From positions 682,001 to 746,000 of the forward strand of contig JAACJK010000111.1 in assembly GCA_013368325.1 (NCBI GenBank): 64,000 bases of DNA, in the 5' to 3' direction. The stretch's first letter is position 1; every line of letters begins with the position of its first letter. A program made the position numbers and the translations under genes. Shown here in pieces: positions 34,919 to 45,049 of this stretch. Under the pieces are notes generated by a model. The model was given only the letters and a program-made list of their open reading frames with translations, was not told the DNA's origin and did not search any database. Source of the DNA: Ephemerocybe angulata. Lineage: Eukaryota; Basidiomycota; Agaricomycetes; Agaricales; Psathyrellaceae.

Positions 34919-37213
34919 GTTCTCTGAGTCGTCCCCCCAGGTCATTCCCCGTGCTCCCACCCCCTTATAAATTCTTGGCAGTATGTTGCATGCGCACCAC
35001 GGCCCCGCAAGGAGTCCCGTTACCAGCCTGCCCACGCCGGGGCCCAGCAAAGCGCATACATTCTGGAGACTTGAACTCATTTGAACTCGGGACTCGCACA
35101 GGGGAATCGGGAGTAGTATGTATGTTGGCTCCCTCCCCTCTCTTTCCAATGCCTGATCAGTGAATATGTCGACAACAGATGCGTTTCTCCGTGGACCGTA
35201 GTTCAATGGTCCTTTAGAATCTGAGCGATGGTGCGTTACCTTGTACTCAGTGGGTGTTAGAGGCCTAATCGATAATCTCCTGCTTCTTGACTCGCGTCTC
35301 AATCATACGTTCACCGGACGAATCGCGGACGACACCCCTGCCATCCTTGAACCTTGAAATACCCGCAAGCCTAGGCGCCGCGCCGCGCGCTCAACGTGTA
35401 CCTGCTTTGGAGGGCTGTCGATCGTGGTATGCCGCTCTGTTGTTCTTAGTATTTGGACTGTTGTATGTAGTGTATAATATGGGTTCCATGTGTACTTTAA
35501 GGTGTGCTCAATTAATCTATACTAGTAATCCTGGAGAACCTGGCAGAAAACCGGTCTCATATCCTCCCAGACTATCCTATATTCTCCTTCTTTTTGGCAG
35601 AAGCGATTTTGGGAGATTTTGGGCTGGAATGACAAAACGACTTCTCACTGGGGTTCACAGGATGGGCAACTGTTACGTACTTTACAGAGTGAGAGAGTCC
35701 CGCGGAGGGCACAAGATGTCCGCTAGTGGAAGGACGCACATACCTCATCATGTAGTTGAGGTGAGACTGTTAGATTTTGGAACTAGTACTGGTGGCGACT
35801 CGCTCGAGTCTGGGAGGGGGTAGATTTAATGAGAGGGTGGCTAATTGTAAGACTACTACAGGGCACGCAAAGCGTGCCTAGACACGCTAACGAATGGCCG
35901 TTCGTGCCATGCACTTAAACTTGTTGTCCGATTATCAGCTCCCGCTAACAGGTGTTGTAGCCAACGCACATTTGATTAGTACCCATTCAGCCTTTTCCAC
36001 CGTCGGGGATGAAAAACGAGACCACGTCCCTGGTAACTGTAGGAATCATGGTTTTTCATATCGTACACATGGAGTGTTATCCGGACCTCTCCACTGTCAT
36101 TGCAGCCCCGGACAGTTATGCGACGCCTCTCCCCGAGTGCGCGGATGTGCATAAAGCGGCTACAAGTCCCTGAGTATGCCACGAAATATTATAGGCGAGA
36201 TAAACGCACACAATGATCCAGTTATGGCGATAGGCGCCTTCCTGCCTTCGAAGAGCGCGGGTCACCATTCTAACTTCGTCTCTGGTCATCTTCTCGGGGT
36301 CTTGTATGAGAGGGTGGTTGACAGAACTGGGGTTCTGGTCCCAGAGCTTGAAGATTTTGACCTGTTGTTTTCGATGACGCGCACCTCTATTCTGACGCAT
36401 CCTGAGAAGGTCACTTATAAAAAGTAGTAGAAGGACCGAGTGTAATTGCTTACCTGTGTGGATTGACAAGGCCTTGGGGAGGATGAGGTAGTGAGGACAA
36501 GCTGGAACGCCAGGATTCAGTGTACCTCACCGTGTAAAGACTTGGAAGCCTGCCTATAAGGAAAAGTCCAGCGGAAGAAGCATGACCGGAAGAAGCGTCT
36601 GTCTGTTTCCCCCCTCCTCCCCCAATCGTCGGGCTGGGGATGTAAACTGTGAACCCTGAGGGAGAATCTCTCGTGGGCATGGGGTACTTAAACTCCTACT
36701 TTGTTACGGAGCCTCGAGCCTGCTCTGGCCTTTCAATGTCCATTGTCCGGAGAGGTTGAGGGAGCTTTCAGATTGGAATCATCGCCTTGCCCTACAAATA
36801 AGTTGAACGCTGAAGCAAATATGTACGTATCCGTATGGTTACCAAGTTGTCCGAGCTGTCAGGATGGGCTATAGGATGCTTCTCGACCCGCACCATTAGA
36901 AGCGGACAAGCGGAGAGCGAAACAGGTATGGAAGCATGATGACTCCGTCAACGTTGGAATCATAACGGCCCCTCGGCCATGACTCCTCCTCCCCTCCGCT
37001 CCCTCACAAACATCGTGAAGTAACCACTAAAATATCGCTGATACCACTACCTTTTCGATAGCCGATAGGCACCAAGGGGCACAGCGATGGATGCTCAGCA
37101 CCACAGCCACCCGCACGGACATACGGACAATAACACGGACACCACCACAACTGGCTGTCCGGCACAATACCGAACGGCGCCTCGGTCCTTTTAGGAGGCG
37201 CTTTGTCTGGATG
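34919..37213. other. Gene-poor stretch with scattered small frames
   Basis: No family is recognised. There is a 178-codon frame at 35,287-35,823 (+) with one hydrophobic segment (WYAALLFLVFGLLYVVYN), and a - strand frame at 36,469-36,116 with a basic helix (PEKMTRDEVRMVTRALRRQE). Neither has clear splice context, and I do not call them genes. A perfect short palindrome lies at 35,862-35,878. Confidence 0.3.
35862..35878. repeat. Short perfect hairpin GGCACGC-AAA-GCGTGCC
   Basis: A 7-bp perfect stem with a 3-nt loop, followed 20 bp later by a second imperfect palindrome (CGAATGGCCGTTCG). It may be the end of a small repeat element. Function unknown. Confidence 0.5.
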
Positions 37214-37990
37214 CTAGAGGTCGAGAGTTGGACCGAAGCTACCGCTGTGGACTGGCTGAGAGTCCCCCTTGCCCCCTCCCTCAATGCCGAGGCCATACGG
37301 GTCTTGCGTTTCTCCAAAATTTTGCTTCTTCGAGGCTTCGCTGTTGGCACACACGTTCTCCCGGGCCCTCTTGCTTGAACCTGCAGTCTGTGAGGATGGT
37401 AAAGGGTGAGGATGATAAAGGGGTACCAAAGATAACAGGGAGTCGCGCACTTGGCCTTTGACGGGTTGCAGGATCGATTCTACTTCGTCGAGAAGGGAGT
37501 CAATGTAGGTCGTTGCAAGGGGGTAAAGTTTAGCCGTGTGTGTTTCTCCAAATTTTTGCTTCTTCGAGGCTTTGCTGTTGGCACACACGCTCTCCCGGGC
37601 CCTCTTGCTTGAACCTGCAGTCTGTGAGGATGGTAAAGGGTGAGGATGATAAAGGGGTACCAAAAATAACAGGGAGTCGCGCACTTGGCCTTTGACGGGA
37701 TGCAGGATCGATTCTACTTCGTTGAGAAGGGAGTCAATGTAGGTCGTTGCAAGGGGGTAAAGTTTAGCCGTGTTCGGTGGGACGGTGGGCCTGAGGCCTA
37801 GGATTGCGTCGATTACTTCGATAGGGAAGGCGAAGGCAGGTTGGGCCGTGCGATGTGGGCGATCAATGAGGGTATGGCCGAAGACTTGCAATTTCATTAC
37901 CCCTTTTTGGGGCACTCTGTCGTTAGAGAGCGTACAAGGGTACCGCAGGTTTGAGTATTTACCATCTTTATCCGGTCGATAGGTGGGCAT
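37214..37990 (-). CDS. Repeat-containing protein, divergent partner of Zn-cluster gene B
   Basis: An open frame of 258 codons on -. A small intron (about 37,960-37,900, GTAAAT to AAAAAG) may join MPTYRPDKDG in phase to VMKLQVFGHT. The bulk is two in-frame copies of a 78-residue unit (234 bp) starting TAKLYPLATTYIDSLL and containing VKGQVRDSLL, LPSSQTAGSSKRAR and ASKKQ; the unit has a helical half and a basic half (possible NLS). No family recognised. The ATG lies 178 bp from that of the divergent Zn-cluster gene B. No clear similarity to the partner at gene pair A was seen beyond basic, low-complexity character. Confidence 0.6.
   Translation of the reverse strand: MPTYRPDKDGKYSNLRYPCTLSNDRVPQKGVMKLQVFGHTLIDRPHRTAQPAFAFPIEVIDAILGLRPTVPPNTAKLYPLATTYIDSLLNEVESILHPVKGQVRDSLLFLVPLYHPHPLPSSQTAGSSKRARESVCANSKASKKQKFGETHTAKLYPLATTYIDSLLDEVESILQPVKGQVRDSLLSLVPLYHPHPLPSSQTAGSSKRARENVCANSEASKKQNFGETQDPYGLGIEGGGKGDSQPVHSGSFGPTLDL
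37308..37775. repeat. In-frame 234-bp tandem duplication
   Basis: Two head-to-tail copies (37,308-37,541 and 37,542-37,775), nearly identical with a handful of substitutions. Because 234 is a multiple of 3, the reading frame of the - strand gene is preserved. Confidence 0.92.
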
Positions 37991-38168
37991 CGTGGAGTTT
38001 TATTGAACTCGGAAAGCCGCCACTGGCCAGCATTGAGCAAGCGTCAAAAGTATATCACATGACAAGGCTCCCACGTCTACGTCGACCCCTTGAATCTTGA
38101 CGCTCAACCGTTTCGTACTACACAGTCCCTTGTTACCGGTCCTATTCGAAGGTTACATGCACTCCAGA
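37991..38168. promoter_or_regulatory. Likely bidirectional promoter of gene pair B
   Basis: 178 bp between divergent start codons, mirroring the layout of gene pair A. Shared control is an inference from spacing; no specific site is identified. Confidence 0.4.
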
Positions 38169-40194
38169 ATGAGCAATCAAGTCATCACCGCAAAGGAAGC
38201 TCTGGATGCCCTTCGGAGGGCCTCAGAACATCTGTCTACCGCCCTGGAGGAAGCCAAGTTCTGGAACCCCCCCGCCGAGTCCGGCGAAGCCCGCGCTTAT
38301 TTAGCGGAACGTATCGACAATCTCCGGCTGTTAGCTGTGAGTATCTCCCCATGCTTCCGCCAATAAATTTATGCTTATGGTCCATAGAGAGCGTATTCAA
38401 AATCCTATCGCCCATGTCTCAAGATCAAGTCTGTGGACCCCGAGGCTCTCGAGGGGAGAAAGGAGATCCTGGACTGGCTTGTGGAGCTCTCCACTTATCC
38501 TGAGAGGTATGATGCGGCGTCAAACACCTTTGACCCGTCATTTTTCGGACAGTTCACTCCTGCACCCCTACCTCAGGTCCAGGATGCGCCCGTGGATGAG
38601 GGCGATGTGAGCTGGACGATGCAACAGAAGCGGAAAGGTAGAGACCTGAGCCTCGAGAATAGCTCTGGTGGCAGCAACTGTGGAAAGAGGCGGAAGGGAG
38701 CAAAAAGGGAGGGGGAAGCCGCCGGGGATTCTCCCCGTTCTGCCAATTCGAGAGAAGGGCAGAAGCAAGTGTCCCACCCTCCAAGTGGAGAAAAGGATGA
38801 GCACGGAGGTCAGATGGAGAGCGGGGAGGGCGAATTCATTGACGAAACCACAGACGTTGAACTGGAGAATACCCTTCCGAACTTCTACAAGTCAAGGAGG
38901 ACCGGTGGAAGCGGCCGGGCCTTTATCCAGCGATGCAGCCGTTGCGATACAAACGACATACTTTGTCTCATTTCGACGACAGCGAAGAAGAGGATGGTGG
39001 CATGTGTACCATGCTCGCTGTTGAGATGCGGCGGTTGCACAAAATCGGAGAGGACGAAGGGAGCGAGGGTGAACAAGGAGGACAAGAAGGAGCCAAGGAA
39101 GAAAGGAACGTCCTCAGGTTCAATTCAGCCGGACGGTGTGCCATTCTCAGGTATAACTCTGTGCGCGTTTGGAGGTACACCTTCTAATTAATAAGTTTTA
39201 AGATCCACCGAACAAGGAAGCCAATGTACGCGAAGGTACGCAGACCAGCCAGTCTCCGCTGGAAATGGGCACACATTTGCCTGAGGTGGGTTTCCCCTGA
39301 GATTGTAACTATTTCTCCTTCTAATCAACCTCTTCTTGGTAGGTATCCCAGCCGCAAGGTGGAAAGATGTCCACATCAAGTTCGCAGGTCGATCCCATAG
39401 AGCTATCCAATGCCAAGCTCTTCCCTCCCAGTGATAGTGAACACAATGCGTCGGTGCGTGGACGAACGACCGGTGCAGAATTGCAACGTGTCCCCAAGGG
39501 TCAGGCCAGTGACCTTGGGTCAAAGACCATCGTCGAGGAAGTCCACCGCTTGTCCAACCACAAAAGATTGGCGGATAGTGAGAGAGCAGATATCATCGGG
39601 AGGATGAAGACGATTGAGCGGCAGCTAGTCCAACTTGATGCCGTGAAGGAAGCGCTAGCGGCATTGGATGGAGGAGTCGGGGAGAAAATGCCACACCTTC
39701 CCAACTGGAGGGACACTCTGAGGACGTATGACAGGTTGTTCGACACCGTGGAAGAGCGGTTCGTGGGTGTGGATGCAAAGTTTGAGGTGCTGGGACAGTT
39801 TCTGGGCGATCCCTGGTCTGCTCCGGGGATCATGGAAGAGGGAGAGGGTGTCGCAATGGAGGAGGACCGTGACAATGCCGAGTCGTTACTGGACAACTCT
39901 CCGAATAAAGGGATCTCGGAAAGACTCTCGAATCTTGAAGTCCAGATGGAGAGGCAGTCCATAGCTTTCAAGCACATCTCGAAGGCCGTCGTCAGGCATG
40001 CTTATGAGGTTCGGCGCACTGCTGAATCCCAAGCTGCTGAGATCATTGATCTCAAGAAGGGCATAGCGGCTCTTTGGAATAGTTTTCCGACAAGTGTAGG
40101 AACGTCTGATTCTACCAGGGGGACCACCGATTCGGTGAACGGCCCTGGCGGCGATTCAGCTGGATCTGTATCAGAGGGTCGTGGAGATCAATAA
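38169..40194 (+). CDS. Zn2Cys6-like, coiled-coil nuclear protein (paralogue B)
   Basis: Exons 38169-38336, 38388-39150, 39203-39285 and 39343-40194 total 1,866 nt (621 aa), all in phase. The start MSNQVITAKEALDALRRASE and EAKFWNPPAESGEARAYL match the N-terminus of paralogue A. The DETTDVE block and KSRR-T-G lead into cysteines 239, 242, 249, 262 and 265 at the same residue numbers as in A; the sixth ligand is Cys270 or Cys273 (CSLLRCGGC), so the loop is shorter. The C-terminal 280 residues are strongly helical with heptads (RMKTIERQLVQLDAVKEALA; NLEVQMERQSIAFKHISKA). DNA or chromatin binding and dim­erisation are inferred. Relative to A it has one more intron, and the C-terminal halves are much more diverged than the cysteine cluster. 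Confidence 0.78.
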
Positions 40195-40740
40195 AGCGTC
40201 GGAGGGTTTCAGAATGGCCGGGAGCAGCTATGAAATGGCCGGGTGTGAGCGGGCAATGGGATCCGAATCCTCCAAGATCAGCCCCAGTTGGAAACATGAT
40301 TTCGAGACAGTCTCACTCCTTCATTCCGCGCTCCCGCCCTCTGGAATGCTTGTCTGCCCTGAGCAAAGCGACTTTTCTAGATAAGTTCACATTGTCATTT
40401 GAAACCCGTCCGATTTCCTTAAGCGGTGTTTTGCGTGTGTTATCTCGCTGGCCTTGGAACCAGTGGTGAGAGCAAAGGTGCAGGGGACTGAAGCGGACAA
40501 ACCGGCCAATCCGGATGTGGCGGACAAATTTAATGACGCAATAATGCGGACAAGTGAAGGGCGGCGATGAGGACATCGGCTGCCTGGACTCCTCCCATTA
40601 CCTCGTGCTCTAGAGATGCGATACGAGCATTTCTAGGGTTTCCAATGAGGAAGATGGGCTATGTATTCCTTCAGCCTTTAAATATGGGTCCCATGTGACA
40701 TGTGGGGAGGCACCGGAGTCCCGCCGGTTTGCACAGGACC
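40195..40740. other. Intergenic, no gene seen
   Basis: Convergent spacer between Zn-cluster gene B and the kinase-like paralogue. Repeated GCGGACAA words near 40,490-40,555 are the only pattern noted. Confidence 0.3.
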
Positions 40741-41924
40741 TCAAGCATTCTTAATGCCATGCATATGCATCCAATCCCTATCGAAGCATGGCTCAGAGGC
40801 GAGGCAGGCGGTCTCCACGTCGCAAAAGTCAATTAAAAAGAGTTCTCCGTTTGCGTTGCGGAGGACGTTTCCCCTGTGGATGTCGTGGTGATGATATTTC
40901 TTCCCATGCATATACTTCAGTGCTCTGTCGTAGATTTGGCGACTAAGCCACCGTCAGCGCGAAGACAACTTAGATGGGCTCCGGTCAACTCACGCGTCTT
41001 CGTCGGTGATTTCATCGACGGGCGAGCCCGCGTTGGGTACAACAATGAAGTACCGTCCGTCTTGAACACGGCCTGTGGCAAGGAGGGGAGGAATGCCAGG
41101 ACAGCCCTCCATGGCTCGGTATATCCCCACCTCCTTCTCGAAGTCTTCCTGGTAAAAATATACCTTGATCTTAAGGAAGTCGAACAGGCCACCTAGAATG
41201 TACGATTGCCTGGACTCAATTGGGGCAGTGGCTGACGCGTAGAGAAAGGATCGACCAGGTCTGTACATGGGCAAAGGAAAACAAGAGATGAGCGACATAG
41301 CATACAGAGCGGGGATTGCACGTACGAATCCCTGTCAACTGACAGGACAAGGTGATCTGGCTTGAAGTACAAATCAGGTTTCAAGGCCGCGAAAAAAAAA
41401 TAAGATGGCGGTCGCAGCTAAACTGCGAAAGAAGGCCAGGAGTTTTGCGAAATTCAATTGGACTGGGGTAAAGTGAGCCGAATAAAGGGCTGCGACACGG
41501 CTTCCCATGGTACCAGACTGGCTTGTGGGCCTTTGGAACATGGCAGGTTCCTCGAGAAGCTCTTGATCCAAGAACATGAGCACATGATACCCTAGTTTAC
41601 ACCCAATCAGCTTCCAGTCTGGTGTGGGCTTCCAACTTCCATAGAGATGCGCAGACGGATTCTCCCCTAGAAAGTAGGCAAGTTATCTTCCCCTTGACTT
41701 GAATCCTTCCCGTCGACACCTTTCCCCTTTTCCCCCTTATCGACACCTTTCCCCTTATCCCTCTTGTTTATCTCCTCGCCGTAGTTACCCTCACAGACCT
41801 CCTCTTCGCACTCAAGCGAGGGAGCAAGCGTTACACCTTGTAACACTTCTCCCAGTGTACCACCTATCGCAACGTTACATGCCCTGTTCACGCCTCTGCA
41901 TGCTGAATTGTCGTTCGAGCCCAT
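40741..41924 (-). pseudogene. Kinase-fold paralogue, N-terminally truncated and frameshifted
   Basis: The last exons (41,298-40,994 and 40,942-40,741, intron 40,943-40,993) encode FEKEVGIYRAMEGCPGIPPL, EITDEDA, HHHDIHRGNVL and LIDFCDVE. These are clearly paralogous to the gene at 14.7-17.3 kb and share its intron position after EITDEDA. Upstream, YGSWKPTPDWKLIGCKLGYH and the hydrophobic stretch correspond to residues ~480-580 of that gene. A run of nine A/T at 41,392-41,400 breaks the frame; eight would restore it. The 5' part (41,924-41,667) has a Lys/Gly-rich repeat (DKGKGVDKGEKGKGVDGK) where the paralogue has an acidic linker. The 335-residue N-terminal region is absent, and DFG reads DFC. 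It is either a decaying copy or a gene with a sequencing error in the homopolymer. Confidence 0.7.
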
Positions 41925-42362
41925 ACCTGCCCCGTGGCTAGTACAAATATCTCTCCTAAGCTGATCTCTCGCACAAGAGACGAAAGATGTATGTAGCTAG
42001 GCCTGGAACGCATAATATAAACACACCTACTCAGATAACGTGCTAGAACCAATGGGCTCCATTCCTCGTCTAAAGCGATGGCGGTCGGTAGAATATTTGA
42101 CCAATACGAGGAAGTCGCTTCGATTCGGGGGCGACTGTGGATTTTGGCCAGAATCCAAGACCTAAAGATGACCTTCTATATCGCTTTCGGCATGACCAAT
42201 TTCGCTCTTGCCTCATGCATTACCGTCTCCTGGGCTTGACTGAGGGCGTCCAGACCGTGTCAGCACGTCATCGGGAAAACGTATATTCAAGAGTATATAA
42301 CGTGTCGCGCATCTACCTATCCATGGTAGTGTCTTCCCAGATGCAACGTGGCTGGTTCGAAT
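41925..42362. other. Intergenic, no gene seen
   Basis: Upstream of the kinase-like relic. No coding frame or repeat could be supported. Confidence 0.3.
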
Positions 42363-42590
42363 CTAGGGAAAACATTCGTACCACTTGAGGTCCGTCGTTG
42401 CGTTCGGACGGTGTACGAGAAGGACAAGAACAATCACGCACGCGGCAAATCTTAAGAGGCTGTGAGCAGCCTCTGTTTGTTCACGCTTATCTATAGCTTC
42501 GTTCTCAAGCGCCTTAAATAACACTCTCATCACCTTACCTTGTTCCTCAACTGTATTCTCTCGTGTTCGTAGAGGATACCCTCGTTGCAC
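42363..42590 (-). CDS. Possible small membrane protein
   Basis: 75-codon frame: a charged N-terminal half (NTVEEQGKVMRVLFKALENE) followed by one hydrophobic segment (SLLRFAACVIVLVLLVH) and a short tail. It is divergent from the next gene, with 43 bp between starts. Too short to be sure; no family recognised. Confidence 0.35.
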   Translation of the reverse strand: MQRGYPLRTRENTVEEQGKVMRVLFKALENEAIDKREQTEAAHSLLRFAACVIVLVLLVHRPNATTDLKWYECFP

Positions 42591-42633
42591 AACACGCTTC
42601 GTTACCTCTTAACAACACCAATTAAACCCTGCG

Positions 42634-43881
42634 ATGCCTCACCCTCCCGGCGGCAAAGAAGATTGGGATGCAGGCGGTTCTGCCTCAGTTTGGTCATGGG
42701 AGGATAAGGAGCCGACGTCGTTGAGCTCGGAGAGGGGGTGGGCCGATGCATGGAAGTGGGACAGCACCGAGATGCAGCCGTCTTCGAACAGGGAAAACAC
42801 CCTTGACTGTGCAACTGGAGTAGAAAACATTCGGTGCTGTGATCAGAGGATTTCGCCAACCAACCTCTCCTCTTCGAACACGAAATCGACACTCTCTTCC
42901 TCCGCTCAAGACAGGCCCAAGCTCCATACTGAAGCCGGCATTTCTTTCTGGCTACCTCCTGCAATATCTGGAAAGCCTCTTAAACCCGGTGAAAAGGCAC
43001 CAAAGTTTCCATGGGAGTGGTTTGAGGAAACGTACATTGAGGATGTGCCAACCCACGAGCCTTTAGAGCTACCACGAGATCATGCCGAGGACAAAACCAT
43101 CATGCTCCTAGTAGGGAAAAAGGGAAAACACAGGACCGAGGACTACGACGACAACGAGGACGTCGGCAGCATGATCAAGGACTACCCGTTCATGTACGAT
43201 CGTCGGAAGGGACGTCGACTCAAGTTTAAGAAGCCGCTATCACTGGACGGTATCCATTACAACAAGGACATCTATGAGCTCCCCGTACCAAACCTCACAT
43301 ACTGGATGGTTGACAACTGCAAAGCCAAACCTCTTCCTCGATCTGAGTGGGCTTACTTCTCTAAGCACCCTCTTCTGGCGGCATATCCAAACGATGGCGC
43401 TGCTCCCCCGGTAGCATCTTGCAGGCCAGTTGCTCCCGGTACGACGTCGTCTACGGTAATTCTTCATGTCATCTGACAGGCTATATGAACTATACTGACT
43501 CATACTTTTATTTCAAGTCCACCTTTCTCGTCTCTGGTAGTGAGCACGTTGAAGACGTCGCGTGCAATTCCGATAAACATCGAGCATACGGACCCTCCTC
43601 ACGAAGCAGACTTCGAGACCAGCTGGACTCGTGGAACGGCTCAACGGATGCCGTTCGGGGTTCCGTTGCGCATTCATCCAACAATTCGACAGCTTTTCCT
43701 TCCACATTTTCCTTCCCTTCCGACTCCTGTCAGCGCCCAACCACGCGTGCACATAATTCTCCATCGTCTTCCCTCGCCATCCGCGCATCTCACTCACATA
43801 CTCACCGTAGCTCGCCGTACCGCTCAGTCCGTGACAGCAGGAAAAAATCCGGATGATCGAGCGAGCGTCCAACGGTTGTGA
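42634..43881 (+). CDS. Unknown protein, two exons (about 381 aa)
   Basis: The first exon 42634-43438 opens with MPHPPGGKEDWDAGGSAS and stays open for 268 codons. The best in-phase model joins it to 43541-43881 through a 102-nt intron; without splicing the frame ends at 43,476. The N-terminal 100 residues are Ser/Trp/Asp-rich and probably disordered. The middle has a proline-rich, Trp-containing segment (GEKAPKFPWEWFEETYIEDV). A basic stretch (RRKGRRLKFKKPLSLDG) follows, and the end of exon 1 reads NLTYWMVDNCKAKPL. I do not recognise a domain. The second exon is less certain than the first. Confidence 0.5.
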
Positions 43882-44231
43882 TGTACGGCCCTCATCCCGA
43901 CTTAACCAGCAATACCGACCCCACTTCTGCTATTTGTGACGTTATAGCGGGGTATAACGATCTCCTGCTTACCAGATCGTCGGTCGTATATTCAGAGAAG
44001 TCCATTGACAACCACATTACCATCAAGTTCTCCACTCGTCGTGCGGCCGTCGCATTTGTATCTTGTGTTACTCAGAGCCCACCTTTCCTGGGAGCCACTG
44101 CCCGTATTATGCCTGAGAAGTCGCCTAAATTTATTCTGGACCGTCAATCCTTCCCCCTCCCCCTTACTTTTCTAGTATTCTCTCGTTCGGGCCTTCCCAT
44201 GCATTTTTCTTTGACACCGACCGCCAATTAA
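43881..44231 (+). CDS. Possible downstream exon or small gene
   Basis: 117-codon frame whose ATG (43,881) overlaps the stop of the preceding frame. The segment SIDNHITIKFSTRRAAVAFVS resembles the end of an RRM-like beta-alpha-beta unit, but the signature is too weak to assign. It could be part of the upstream gene through an alternative intron. Confidence 0.3.
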   Translation: MYGPHPDLTSNTDPTSAICDVIAGYNDLLLTRSSVVYSEKSIDNHITIKFSTRRAAVAFVSCVTQSPPFLGATARIMPEKSPKFILDRQSFPLPLTFLVFSRSGLPMHFSLTPTAN

Positions 44232-45049
44232 ATTCTAACACATTTCTGCATGCTATCTTACGAACTACATGTATCTATCGAACCCCTTTATCAAATCCCT
44301 CCTCCCCATTTGAGTCTACCTGTACCTTGGGTTTGCCTTCTTGAACCGTTGAGTTACGCTTGCACAGGAAGGTAGAAGTCGTCCCCTTTACAGAAGGTGA
44401 ATTCATTATAGCTTTCGCGATGGCATCCTCAGCTACGACGAAATCTAGCTGAATCTTCCTTGATTCTGGATGCGCACTACCTATCTTTAGATGTAAACGG
44501 GCATAGATGTTGCCGAGTTCACTTGAACGATGTATAAATTCGGAAGTGCGAGCTAGATACAGTATTTCTCATTTAAGTACTAATCGATGGTGACATACAC
44601 CTCCTGTGGACCAAAAGGGTCACCGGTTCAGGATGTCCAAGATGAGGGAAGACGCTCGATTCGATCGACAGATTGACTGGGCTGCCACATCATCCCAGAT
44701 ACGCTACCACACTACTATTCGTCTTCGCTTTGCCCTTAACCTTCGCCGCATCGATCCCTGGCCCGCCTTGCCTCTCTCGAGCTTCGTCAGCGACGCTGGA
44801 GTAGGCGTACCTGAAGAGAGGAAATTATCATCCGCTTTCGCAGCAAATTCCATTATTTAGGCTCGTGGAGGAGGATGAAGAGAGCTTTTCACCTGCCCAG
44901 TCTAGTGCACCACAGATGGGCCAGACGACATCCATACGACCCAGATCGTAGCGCGGGGGAAGGGGAGTTCCTGGTACGGCTGTCGAGCAACGACGAAGAG
45001 GAGGCGGGGGCGGGCAGCTGAAGTTTCACTAACGTTAGATCGTATCGTG
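44232..45049. other. Intergenic, one short frame
   Basis: A basic 84-codon frame lies at 44,606-44,860 (+) without recognisable domain or splice context. No gene called. Confidence 0.3.

Noticed and set aside
35160..35920. Possible solo LTR
   Set aside because: No TG...CA ends with a target duplication or direct repeat partner was found; only a short hairpin is visible.
42340..42375. GGTTCGAATCT resembling a tRNA internal B box
   Set aside because: No matching A box, acceptor stem or cloverleaf could be folded around it.
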